Assembly (NCBI RefSeq): GCF_029478665.1
Contig: NZ_JARPQB010000037.1
Location: forward strand, 1-59,275
Direction: 5' to 3'
Length of the DNA: 59,275 bases
DNA from: Pseudomonas entomophila
GTDB lineage: Bacteria > Pseudomonadota > Gammaproteobacteria > Pseudomonadales > Pseudomonadaceae
Below the pieces are notes generated by a model. That model had not been told where the DNA came from and searched no databases. It saw only the letters and a program-made list of their open reading frames with translations. A program made the position numbers and the translations under genes. Within the stretch, counting starts at the first letter, position 1. Each line of letters begins with the position of its first letter. This document shows positions 34,740-42,373 of this stretch, one piece after another.

Positions 34740-35810
34740 TCAGTTCAACCTCTCCTTTCCCAGCTCGCCTATTTTCTCCAACCGCGCCCGCACGATATTC
34801 CGGCTGATATTCAGCAACCTACCCGTCTGCAACTGATTCCCGTGGCAGTACCGATACGCCGAGCGAAACACCGTTTCCTCGATATGCTCGTACAGGTCCG
34901 GCAGGTTCTGTTCGAACAGCGCCAGCAACGCACTCTCAAGGTTGACCGGCACTGCACCGGCAGCCACGGGCAACGCCGCCACTTCCCCGTGCGCCACTGC
35001 CAGTGGGCGCATATCCACCAGGTGCAGGTCGGCCGGCGCCACCTGCTGCTGGCGGCACACCAGCAAGGCATGGTGGATGGCGTTCTCCAACTCGCGGATG
35101 TTCCCCGGCCAGCTGTGCGCCAGCAACTTGCGTTCGGCCTCAGGGCTCAGGGTCGCACGCTCGTAGCCCAGGCGCCGGCAATGCTCCTCGATGAAGAATT
35201 CGGCCAGCGGCAGGATGTCGCCTGGCCGCTCACGCAGCGGCGGCAGGCGAATGGTGGCCACGTGCAGCCGGTAGAACAGGTCCTCGCGAAAGTGCCCCGC
35301 CACCACGGCATCGGCGAGGTTGACGTTGGTGGCCGCCACCAGCCGCACATTGATCGGGATCGGTGTGCGCGAGCCGAGGCGCACCACCTCGCGCTCCTGT
35401 AGCACACGCAGCAATTTCACCTGCATGTTCAACGGCAAGTCGCCGATCTCGTCGAGGAACAGCGTCCCGCCGTTGGCCGCCTCGAACCAGCCGGCCTTGT
35501 TCGAGGTGGCCCCGGTGAAGGCCCCCTTCTCGTGGCCGAACAGCTCGCTCTCCACCAGGGTTTCGGCAAAGGCACCGCAGTTCACCGCCACGAAAGGTTC
35601 GCGATGACGCCGGCTGAGGGTATGGATGTGGCGGGCGACCAGCTCCTTGCCGGTGCCGGTCTCCCCGATGATCAGGGTGTTGGCTTCGCTGGGTGCCAGG
35701 CGCTCGATACGGCTGAGCAACTCCTGGGAGCGTGGGTCCTTGAACACGAGCACGGTGGCGCGCACGGATTTGGTCAGCTCGCGGGCGTGGGGATGGGTGA
35801 TCAGCGACAT
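34740..35810 (-). CDS. sfnR: sigma-54-dependent transcriptional activator, SfnR-like
   Basis: A 356-residue enhancer-binding protein. There is no sensory domain, only about 25 residues before the AAA+ core. Walker A is GETGTGKE, the sigma-54 contact loop is ESELFGHEKGAFTGA, and Walker B is GGTLFLDEIGD. LRERPGDI and WPGNIRELEN follow. A C-terminal Fis-type helix-turn-helix (GNQLQTGRLLNISRNIVRARLEKIG) ends the protein. This short layout is that of SfnR, the activator of dimethyl-sulfone use in P. putida, whose activity is set mainly by its own expression under sulfate limitation. It is divergent from the binding-protein/hydrolase/monooxygenase operon, and candidate -24/-12 promoters nearby are likely targets. 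Start MSLITHP follows CCAGGA. Confidence 0.87.
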   Translation of the reverse strand: MSLITHPHARELTKSVRATVLVFKDPRSQELLSRIERLAPSEANTLIIGETGTGKELVARHIHTLSRRHREPFVAVNCGAFAETLVESELFGHEKGAFTGATSNKAGWFEAANGGTLFLDEIGDLPLNMQVKLLRVLQEREVVRLGSRTPIPINVRLVAATNVNLADAVVAGHFREDLFYRLHVATIRLPPLRERPGDILPLAEFFIEEHCRRLGYERATLSPEAERKLLAHSWPGNIRELENAIHHALLVCRQQQVAPADLHLVDMRPLAVAHGEVAALPVAAGAVPVNLESALLALFEQNLPDLYEHIEETVFRSAYRYCHGNQLQTGRLLNISRNIVRARLEKIGELGKERLN

Positions 35811-36057
35811 GGGGGCATTCCTGGCAAGTGTGCGCGCCCCCATAGTGCATGAAACAATTTAGACCGAAAAATTATTAATAAATATTTATATATTCGATTT
35901 GAGAATATCTGAAAGACAGCAGCCCGATTGCTGCTGGAGCAACACCCAGTCAACACCGTCTTGCGTGGGCATCAGCACAGCAAGCGCGCTGAGCATGGCT
36001 GGCAATGTTGACCGCAGGCCCCGTCACACAAGGCCTACAGCGCTCTCCAAGATACCC
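35811..36057. other. A/T-rich divergent control region
   Basis: Between sfnR and the sigma-54 promoter at 36058. About 35856-35915 is strikingly A/T-rich (runs such as AAATTATTAATAAATATTTATATATTCG), suitable for a bendable IHF-type site or the sfnR promoter. SfnR enhancer sites should lie between here and 36058, but I could not define a repeated box. Confidence 0.4.
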
Positions 36058-36073
36058 TGGCATGCATTTCGCT
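36058..36073 (+). promoter_or_regulatory. sigma-54 (-24/-12) promoter of binding-protein operon
   Basis: TGGCATGCATTTCGCT matches TGGCACG-N4-TTGCW with the invariant GG and GC at exact spacing and two changes (C to T at position 6, T to C at 13). It lies 65 bp upstream of the ATG at 36138, with the SfnR-like gene divergent. Confidence 0.65.
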
Positions 36074-36137
36074 CCTGCCTGGCAAACGCCTGGGCCGCTC
36101 AAACGCGCGGCCCGCACACTGTCAGGAGCGGAACATC

Positions 36138-37205
36138 ATGAAGACTATCTGGCGCCACAGCCTGGCCCTGCTCGGGTTGCTACTGAGCCTCGCGTCCTGG
36201 GCCAGTGAGCCTCCCGGATCCGTACGCATTGCCATCGTCGCCTTCACCCAGGGCGGCGCGCCAGTCTTCGGCGGCATCCCAGGGCGGGTGATCGAGGACG
36301 GCTGGCTTGCCCAGCAACTCCAGCAACGCGGTATCCAGCTCGACTGGGTGGCCCTGCCCCACGCCGGCGCCGGCCCGCAGATCAACGAAGGCTTCAGCAA
36401 CGACAGCCTGGACTTCGCGGTGCGCGGCGACCTGCCATCGGTGATCGCCGGGGCCGGCAATGTCCCCGGCAAACTGGTCGTGCCAGGCGGCAGCGGCAAC
36501 AACGTGTACCTGGTGGTGCCGGCCAACTCCACGGCCCGCAGCATCCAGGACCTCAAGGGCCAGCGCCTGGCCCTGCATCGGGGGCGGCCGTGGGAGTTCG
36601 CCTTCAGCAACTTCCTGCAAAGCCAGGGGCTGCAGTTGACCGACTTCAAGATCGCCAACCTCAACCCGCAGGTCGGCGCGGCCGCCGTGTCGGCGGGCAA
36701 GGTGGATGCCGCCGTGCTGCTCAGCGAGGCCTATGCCCTCGAGGACAAGGGCGTGGCCCGCATCCTCTGGTCGACCAAGCAGGGCGCCAACGACTGGCGA
36801 CTGGTCTCCGACCTGTGGGGCACCGACCGCTTCATCGAACAACACGCCGACATCACCCAACTGGTGGCCACGGCCTGGGTCAAGGCGGCGTGGTGGATTT
36901 CCCAGGAGCAGAACCGCGACGGCTACTACGCCCTGTCCTCCCGCGCCGGTGTCGCCGAGAGCGTGCTGCGCCGTGACGACCAGGACGACCCGGTGGCCTG
37001 GAAGGAACGCTGGGCGCCAAAGAGCGACGCCCAACTCAAGGCCCACTACCAGGCGCTGGCCCGCTATGCCCTGGACAACCGCCTGATCCGCACGCCCTAC
37101 GCCATCGACGGCGACCTGGCCACCGGCTTCACCCGCCAGGCGCTGCAGGACCTGCAACTGACCCATTACTGGCCGTCGCTCGACGCCCAGCTCAGCCAAC
37201 ACTGA
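36138..37205 (+). CDS. periplasmic sulfonate/nitrate-type substrate-binding protein
   Basis: A 355-residue precursor with signal peptide MKTIWRHSLALLGLLLSLASWA. The mature protein is of the SsuA/TauA/NMT1 type: GGIPGRVIEDGWLAQQLQQRGIQLDWVALP near the start, SLDFAVRGDLPSVIAGAG, the hinge LVVPANSTARSIQDLKGQRLALHRG, and KVDAAVLLSEAYALEDKG. It would bind an organosulfur compound in the periplasm. No permease or ATPase gene lies in the operon, so it must use components elsewhere. First of three genes (binding protein, secreted hydrolase, monooxygenase) behind a sigma-54 promoter. Confidence 0.82.
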   Translation: MKTIWRHSLALLGLLLSLASWASEPPGSVRIAIVAFTQGGAPVFGGIPGRVIEDGWLAQQLQQRGIQLDWVALPHAGAGPQINEGFSNDSLDFAVRGDLPSVIAGAGNVPGKLVVPGGSGNNVYLVVPANSTARSIQDLKGQRLALHRGRPWEFAFSNFLQSQGLQLTDFKIANLNPQVGAAAVSAGKVDAAVLLSEAYALEDKGVARILWSTKQGANDWRLVSDLWGTDRFIEQHADITQLVATAWVKAAWWISQEQNRDGYYALSSRAGVAESVLRRDDQDDPVAWKERWAPKSDAQLKAHYQALARYALDNRLIRTPYAIDGDLATGFTRQALQDLQLTHYWPSLDAQLSQH

Positions 37206-37218
37206 CAGAGAACCCGCC

Positions 37219-38442
37219 ATGAAGCTGCCTGCCTCACTCACGCTGGGCCTGACCGCCCTGGCGCTGTCCATCGGTGCCGTCGCCGCCGACACCTTCGCCC
37301 CCAAGCCCGACCCGCAACAGGGCGATGGCCGGGTCTCGGCGTTCTACACCTGGAGCAAGGCCATCCCGGCCACGCCCGGCAAGCTGCTGCGCAGCGAGCC
37401 GCTGGACCAGGCCCTGAGCCTGCCCAACGCCGCCAGCGCCCAGCGCATCCTCTACACCTCGCTGGACGGCATCGATGGCAAGACGCCGATCGTGGTCTCC
37501 GGCGCGCTGTTCATCCCCAAGGGCAAGGCGCCCGCCGGTGGCTGGCCGCTGGCGAGCTGGGGTCACGGCACGGTGGGCGTCGCCGATATCTGCGCCCCGT
37601 CCTGGGCCGGGCGCTCATACCGTGATGTGCAGTACCTCGACCGTTGGCTCGACGAGGGCTACGCGATCGTCGCCAGCGACTACCAGGGCCTCGGCGTGCC
37701 GGGTGGCCACCCGCTGCTGAACAACCGCATGGCGGCCTACGGCATCCTCGACGCGGCGCGGGCAGTGGTCGCCAGCGTGCCGGGGCTGGCCAACAAGGTG
37801 CTGATCGTCGGCCAGTCACAAGGCGGGGCCGGGGCGTTCGCGGCAGGCGCCTATGCGGCCACCTATGCACCGGACCTCGGCGTCAAGGGCAGTATCGGCA
37901 CCGGGGTGATCTACACCCTCGGCGCGAAAAACGTCGGCGAGCAGGACCCGGACAAGGTCGACCCGTCGCTGGCCTACGGCTTCTACACCTTGCTGGCAGC
38001 GCAGCAGTACGACCCAAGCATCGACCCGCGCGACTTCTACACCGCCAAGGCCCTGCCGCTGTTCGAGCAGGCGCGCAGCAACTGCCTGTCTTCGTTGGTC
38101 AGCGACGTGGTCGGCAGCGGCCTGACCCCGGCCAATGCCAGGAAGGACTACCAGGGCAACCAGCTTGAAGCCTGGCAGGCCCAGGTGTCGTACCCGACCC
38201 TCAAGCTCGCGCAGCCGATCTTCATCGGCACCGGCGCCGAGGACAAGACCCCCGCCGCCAGCACCCAGGTGGCCCTGATGCAGGACGCCTGCAAGGCCGG
38301 TTCCGTGGTCCAGGGGCACTTGTACAAAGGCCTGGGCCACAGCGAGACGGTCAATGCCTCGCTGCAGGATTCCATCCCTTTCGCTCGCCAGGTCATCAGC
38401 GGCCAACCCGTCACCCCCAACTGCAACCCCAGCGTCCAGTAA
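37219..38442 (+). CDS. secreted lipase-family alpha/beta hydrolase
   Basis: A 407-residue precursor with a signal peptide ending near IGAVAA. It belongs to the secretory lipase (LIP) type. The nucleophile elbow GQSQG (Ser about residue 197) lies in KVLIVGQSQGGAGAFAAGAYAATY, the oxyanion region is WPLASWGHGTVG, and the probable catalytic His is in YKGLGHSETVN near the end. It hydrolyses an ester, amide or related bond outside the cytoplasm. Placed 13 bp after the binding protein and 15 bp before a monooxygenase, it probably frees or trims an organosulfur substrate before uptake; this role is inferred. Confidence 0.8.
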   Translation: MKLPASLTLGLTALALSIGAVAADTFAPKPDPQQGDGRVSAFYTWSKAIPATPGKLLRSEPLDQALSLPNAASAQRILYTSLDGIDGKTPIVVSGALFIPKGKAPAGGWPLASWGHGTVGVADICAPSWAGRSYRDVQYLDRWLDEGYAIVASDYQGLGVPGGHPLLNNRMAAYGILDAARAVVASVPGLANKVLIVGQSQGGAGAFAAGAYAATYAPDLGVKGSIGTGVIYTLGAKNVGEQDPDKVDPSLAYGFYTLLAAQQYDPSIDPRDFYTAKALPLFEQARSNCLSSLVSDVVGSGLTPANARKDYQGNQLEAWQAQVSYPTLKLAQPIFIGTGAEDKTPAASTQVALMQDACKAGSVVQGHLYKGLGHSETVNASLQDSIPFARQVISGQPVTPNCNPSVQ

Positions 38443-38457
38443 GCCAGGAGCACCACC

Positions 38458-39609
38458 ATGAGCCTCGAATTCTTCACCCGCCTGCCGCTGCACGGCGAAA
38501 CCCAGTTCCTCCCGGGCGACCCGCGCAACCGCGGCGACTGGCACGCCGGCGGCCCCAGCACCGGCGCGGTTTCCGGCTTCGCCGTGGGCGATCACTTCAG
38601 CTATATCGACTACCTCGGCCAGGTGGCCAGGGCCGCCGAGATCAACGGCTTCGGCGGCGCCTTGATGGTCAACGCGCCCTCCGGCGAAGAGCCGTGGACG
38701 GTATGCTCGCTGCTGGCCCGCGAGACCCGCACGCTGAAGTTCGTCACCGCCTTCCAGCCCTATCACTACACGCCCTGGGTCGCGGTGCAGCAGGCCGCCA
38801 CCTACCAGCGCGCCACCGGCAACCGCCTGGTGTGGAACATCATCAATGGTGGATCCGACGCCATCCAGCGCCAGGTCGGCGACTTCGAGGGGCACGATGA
38901 GCGCTATGCCCGCGCCACCGAGTTCATGGATGTGGTGCGTGGTTACTGGCACAGCGACAACTTCCACTACCAAGGCCGCTACTACCGTGCCGAGGGCGGC
39001 GGCCTGCGCGGGCCGCTGAAGAAGGCCGAACTGCCGCTGATCTGCACTGCCGGCTCCTCGCAGGCGGCCCGCGAATTCGCCGCCAAGCACGCCGACTTCT
39101 ACCTGATGCGCGCCGAGCATCCTGACGAAATCGCCGCGCTGATCGCCGATATCCGTGCGCGGGCCTTGAAACATGGGCGCACCGACATCCGTTTCGGGCT
39201 GTCCATTGACGTCATCACCCGCGACACCGAGGAGGCTGCCCTGGCCGAAGCCAAGCGTTTCTTCGACGAAGGCGTGGCCAAGGGCACGGTCAAGGCCCGT
39301 GCCGCCCACGCCGGGCTGCGGACAGCGCGCAAGCTGAGCTATGAGCACGAATACGCCGACCAGGGCGAGGCGCCCGCCTTCGACGACTTCTTCATCCACC
39401 CCAACGTCTGGACCGGCTTTGGCTACATCGGCATCCCGCCGGGCTGCGCGCTGGTTGGCAGCCACGAAAACGTGGTGGCGCGAATCCGTGAGTACCACGC
39501 CATCGGCATCGACCTGTTCTTCCTCGCCGGCTACCCGCACCTGGAAGAGGCCTACCGCCTCGGCGAGCACATCCTTCCGCACTTTCGCGGCGAACGCGCC
39601 ACCCTCTGA
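38458..39609 (+). CDS. SsuD/NtaA-type FMNH2-dependent monooxygenase (LLM class)
   Basis: A 383-residue luciferase-like (TIM-barrel) monooxygenase. It has EFFTRLPLHGETQFLP at the start, YIDYLGQVARAAEINGFGGALM, NRLVWNIINGGSD with the phosphate-binding Gly-rich loop, GHDERYARATEFMDVVRGYW, and the family C-terminus ALVGSHENVVARIREYHAIGIDLFFLAGYPHLEEAYRLGE. Relatives cleave C-S bonds of sulfonates or oxidise sulfones using FMNH2 from a separate reductase. No flavin reductase gene is in this operon. Third gene of the operon; it is about as close to the LLM gene at 47713 as two members of one family. Confidence 0.88.
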   Translation: MSLEFFTRLPLHGETQFLPGDPRNRGDWHAGGPSTGAVSGFAVGDHFSYIDYLGQVARAAEINGFGGALMVNAPSGEEPWTVCSLLARETRTLKFVTAFQPYHYTPWVAVQQAATYQRATGNRLVWNIINGGSDAIQRQVGDFEGHDERYARATEFMDVVRGYWHSDNFHYQGRYYRAEGGGLRGPLKKAELPLICTAGSSQAAREFAAKHADFYLMRAEHPDEIAALIADIRARALKHGRTDIRFGLSIDVITRDTEEAALAEAKRFFDEGVAKGTVKARAAHAGLRTARKLSYEHEYADQGEAPAFDDFFIHPNVWTGFGYIGIPPGCALVGSHENVVARIREYHAIGIDLFFLAGYPHLEEAYRLGEHILPHFRGERATL

Positions 39610-39620
39610 CTTTGCCCAAC

Positions 39621-39711
39621 CTCTGTAGGAGCGGCTTCAGCCGCGATCACCCGCGAAGCGGGTGCCGGGCAATGCGTTGCCTGCATCGCGGCTAAAGCCG
39701 CTCCTACAGAG
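39621..39711. repeat. paired inverted REP elements (GGCTTCAGCC type)
   Basis: Arms at 39621-39647 and 39685-39711 are complementary except one position, with the inner ACCCGCGAAGCGGGT hairpin. It is nearly the same composite as at 29516. It ends the monooxygenase operon on the plus side and lies after the GFA gene on the minus side. Confidence 0.88.
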
Positions 39712-39721
39712 GGTGCAGGGA

Positions 39722-40108
39722 TCACATGAGCGAATTGATTTTCCACCAGCGCGGGCGAGACGAAACGAAAGAGTGGTAGGCAGGCCGCAGCGCCTTCTCG
39801 CCCTTGGCGTCGAAGCACCCCAGCAGCAACCCGACCGTCGGCGCATCGTCGATCGCGCCCAGGCTGCTGCCGCAGGTCGCGCAGAATGCGCGGCTGGACT
39901 GCGCTGAAGCCCGGTACAGGGCCGGCAAGCCCCCCTCGCCGACCCACTCGACAGCCGCCTTGTCGAACTCCACCCAGCACAGCGTCAGGCCGCCCGAATG
40001 GCGTTGGCACATGCCGCAGGAGCAGGTGTGGGGAAACCGTGGTTCGCCCTGGGCGATGAAGCGGATGCGGCCGCACAGGCAGCCGCCTTTGTAACGGATG
40101 GTTTTCAT
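39722..40108 (-). CDS. GFA-family zinc protein (glutathione-dependent formaldehyde-activating enzyme-like)
   Basis: A 128-residue protein with the GFA zinc ligands: CLCG (residues about 10-13), CSCGMC (29-34) and CATCG (about 75-79). The family ranges from Gfa (formaldehyde-glutathione adduct formation) to many enzymes of unknown substrate. A thiol/aldehyde-linked role would fit the surrounding sulfur genes but is inference. It lies 79 bp after the class II aldolase gene on the same strand and may be cotranscribed. Confidence 0.85.
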   Translation of the reverse strand: MKTIRYKGGCLCGRIRFIAQGEPRFPHTCSCGMCQRHSGGLTLCWVEFDKAAVEWVGEGGLPALYRASAQSSRAFCATCGSSLGAIDDAPTVGLLLGCFDAKGEKALRPAYHSFVSSRPRWWKINSLM

Positions 40109-40187
40109 CAGGCAATTCCTTGGCTACCGCCGCCTCGTACAGCGCACGGAAAATGTACCTCGCGCCGCGGAAATTGCCAGTGACGAA

Positions 40188-40919
40188 TCAGTTGCGGCGG
40201 TCGATACCGGGCACCAACCCCAGCTCGGTGGCGCGTTCGTACAGGCCGCTCATCTTCCATTGCTGAGTGAGTACACCGGGCCCATAGGGTCGCGAGCCAC
40301 CGAGTGCATCGGCGAGCAACTGGATCTGCGCGCCCTCCTCCAGCAGCAGGATGAATTCGGCAGTGGCGCGCAGGCCCTGTTTGCCCCACACGGTAGCGCC
40401 GCCGTTGGCCTCGAGAATGGCCAGGTTGAAGGGGTTGGCGGCGATCTGCTCAAGGATGAAATCCACCTCGGCCTGGCGCCGGTCGATGTACACAGGCAAC
40501 TCGCGGGCCAGCTGGTAGCGCTGCACCGGCACATAGTGGAATGGCAACGTGCGATGGGTCTGCGCCCAAGCGCCGAGGTAAGGTGTATGCACGTGGGACA
40601 CAGTGGTGATGTCGGCATGGCTTTGGAACAGTCTGGTGTAACGCCCCAGGCCCCCCTTGCCCTTGCCGAGGATGACATTGCCGGCGAAGTCGCTGACCGT
40701 CGCTTCCAGCGGCTTGCGGTAGTGCCACGGGCCAGCGTAGCTCACCGCCACCAACAGTTCCTGCCCCGGCACCCGCTCGATGAAGCCGACGGTGCCATTG
40801 GCGGTGATGGTGTTGGTTTCGCGAAACACCGAGAACGCAGCTTCGGCCTCGGCCAGTACCTGGTCGATGAAGGCTTGCAGTTCGGCGGTGAGGGGGCGTT
40901 CGTTGATCAGTACGGTCAT
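40188..40919 (-). CDS. class II aldolase/adducin-family protein
   Basis: A 243-residue protein of the zinc-dependent class II aldolase/epimerase/dehydratase fold. The zinc His pair is in VSHVHTPYLGAWAQTHR, with TNTITANGTVGFIER near residue 40 and the C-terminal AILEANGGATVWGKQGLRATAEF. Relatives cleave or dehydrate phosphorylated sugars or related hydroxy-carbonyl compounds. The gene starts 15 bp after the DszB-like gene, so it is expressed with it; it may process the carbon skeleton left after sulfur removal. Substrate unknown. Confidence 0.82.
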   Translation of the reverse strand: MTVLINERPLTAELQAFIDQVLAEAEAAFSVFRETNTITANGTVGFIERVPGQELLVAVSYAGPWHYRKPLEATVSDFAGNVILGKGKGGLGRYTRLFQSHADITTVSHVHTPYLGAWAQTHRTLPFHYVPVQRYQLARELPVYIDRRQAEVDFILEQIAANPFNLAILEANGGATVWGKQGLRATAEFILLLEEGAQIQLLADALGGSRPYGPGVLTQQWKMSGLYERATELGLVPGIDRRN

Positions 40920-40934
40920 GGTCGATCTCCGGAG

Positions 40935-41981
40935 TCAGGCGCGGCGCTGGGCCAACAGGTCATGGGCGGCTTGCAGGGGGCGGTGGTCGACCCAGTCGGC
41001 GAGGTCGAAGTCGCGCGCCAGGAAGCCATGCAGGTTGAGGAAGGTCTTCTGGGTATCGAGGAAGGCCAGGCGCTGGGCCGACAGGTCTGGCGCCAGGGTG
41101 GCGTGGAAGCCGCCGCGGTAGGCCTCGGCCACGCCCTGGCTGCCGGCGTGGGTCTCTTCCTCGAGGATGGCGTTTAGCGCCTCGCGGTTGCCGGCTGCCC
41201 AATCGGCGGCGCGCAGGGTCTGGGCGAGGAAACGCGCCACCAGGTCGAAGTGCTCGTCGAGCAGCGACTGGTGGACGGTGATCGGCCGTGGCGTGCCATT
41301 GTTGATGCGGTGCCGTGGGTCGGGCAGCGCATCGAGGTCGATACCCACCACCAGGCCCAGGCGGCGGGCGGCGTCGGCTGCGGCGGCGCCTTTGACATAC
41401 ACCGCGTCGACCTCGCCGCGCACCAGGTAGTCCAGGCCCGACCACAGGCGTTGCAGGCCCAACTGCGGGGTGCTGGCACCCTGCTGGTCGAGCAGCGCCA
41501 CCTCCACCAGATGCACGTCATCGAAGGTCAGCCCCACCGAGGCCAGCGCGCCTTTGTAGCCGTGCAGGCTCATGGCCCGGGCGATGCTGCCGGGGCGATC
41601 GTCCCCCCAGGCCGGCAGCGCCAGGCGCTTGCCGCGCAGGTCTTCGGGGCGGCGGATATTGCTGTCAGGGCGGACCAGCAGGGTCTGCCACTCCTCAATC
41701 CAGGTCAGGCCGACCAGCCTTGACGGCGCCCCGGCGGCGCGGGCGGCCAGGGCCGGCAGGTTGCCGCCTTCGCGGAACAGGCCGGGGAGCAGGTGATCGT
41801 AGTGATGATGGCCGAGCTGACGGGCCTCCTGCAGGGTGTCGATGGGCAGCCCGTCACGGGCAAACTCCTTCTGCAACCAGCCGAGCTTGTAGGCGATGCC
41901 GGAGGCGGTCGGTACCGGGCAGCGGGTGAACCAGAGGCGGTCCAGTGTTTCAGGTTTGGGGGCGGTTCGGGCGAGGGTCAT
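40935..41981 (-). CDS. DszB-like desulfinase (binding-protein fold) with Cys-His-Arg
   Basis: A 348-residue cytoplasmic protein with the periplasmic-binding-protein fold of SsuA/NMT1 but no signal peptide. The N-terminus reads LWFTRCPVPTA, matching the active-site region of DszB (2-hydroxybiphenyl-2-sulfinate desulfinase, recalled as YSNCPVPN with Cys27). The later block HYDHLLPGLFREGGNLPAL keeps the DszB His60 and Arg70 pattern: here Cys21, His60, Arg70, with the same ten-residue His-Arg spacing and the RxGG motif. It therefore probably hydrolyses an organic sulfinate to sulfite rather than binding a solute. ATG at 41981 with AAGGAG and a sigma-54 promoter 33 bp upstream. First gene of an operon with the class II aldolase. 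Confidence 0.75.
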   Translation of the reverse strand: MTLARTAPKPETLDRLWFTRCPVPTASGIAYKLGWLQKEFARDGLPIDTLQEARQLGHHHYDHLLPGLFREGGNLPALAARAAGAPSRLVGLTWIEEWQTLLVRPDSNIRRPEDLRGKRLALPAWGDDRPGSIARAMSLHGYKGALASVGLTFDDVHLVEVALLDQQGASTPQLGLQRLWSGLDYLVRGEVDAVYVKGAAAADAARRLGLVVGIDLDALPDPRHRINNGTPRPITVHQSLLDEHFDLVARFLAQTLRAADWAAGNREALNAILEEETHAGSQGVAEAYRGGFHATLAPDLSAQRLAFLDTQKTFLNLHGFLARDFDLADWVDHRPLQAAHDLLAQRRA

Positions 41982-42013
41982 GGAGAGCTCCTTGGGCGTC
42001 GTGCAGGGCGTGT

Positions 42014-42029
42014 TGCAGCGGTCGTGCCA
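42014..42029 (-). promoter_or_regulatory. sigma-54 promoter of DszB-like/aldolase operon
   Basis: On the minus strand the sequence is TGGCACGACCGCTGCA, matching TGGCACG-N4-TTGCW at all but one position, with GG/GC spacing exact. It ends 33 bp before the ATG at 41981. The 392-bp divergent gap (41982-42373) shared with sfnB also holds a plus-strand sigma-54 site and a REP pair. Confidence 0.75.
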
Positions 42030-42215
42030 AGGGCTGGAAGGCCCGGAACATGCAGACTGTGCGCGAGCAACCCAGGCCAGGCTGCTGGCCTGGGAGCAGG
42101 CATGCGGGGCGGGTGTTGCCAGATCAGCAAGCGGTGTGGCCGAGGGTGTTGCTGGCGCAGCACTGGACCTTTGGAATCTCGCCGCAGGCCAGCTGTTGCG
42201 AGGGCTCCACTGGGG

Positions 42216-42231
42216 TGGCAAAGAAGTTGCT
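42216..42231 (+). promoter_or_regulatory. sigma-54 promoter candidate of sfnB
   Basis: TGGCAAAGAAGTTGCT matches TGGCACG-N4-TTGCW with two changes in the -24 element and a perfect TTGCT at -12. It lies 143 bp before the sfnB ATG and about 187 bp from the opposing sigma-54 promoter, so one set of SfnR sites in 42030-42215 could serve both. Confidence 0.65.
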
Positions 42232-42266
42232 CTGGCGTTGTCAGGATCGGGGCCGCTGCGTGCCCC

Positions 42267-42327
42267 ATCGCCGGCAAGCCGGCGCCTACAGGTCAACGCA
42301 ATACCGGTAGGAGCCGGCTTGCCGGCG
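42267..42327. repeat. paired REP elements in sfnB leader (CCGGCAAGCCGG type)
   Basis: The left arm (42267-42290) holds CGCCGGCAAGCCGGCG followed by CCTACA; the right arm is GGTAGGAGCCGGCTTGCCGG followed by CG (42306-42327). They are complementary with one mismatch. The pair lies downstream of the sigma-54 site and upstream of the sfnB start, so the leader RNA would carry this long hairpin. Confidence 0.8.
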
Positions 42328-42373
42328 TTGGGCTGCAAGGCAGCCCCCGCGAACACCGCCATCGAGGTCAACC

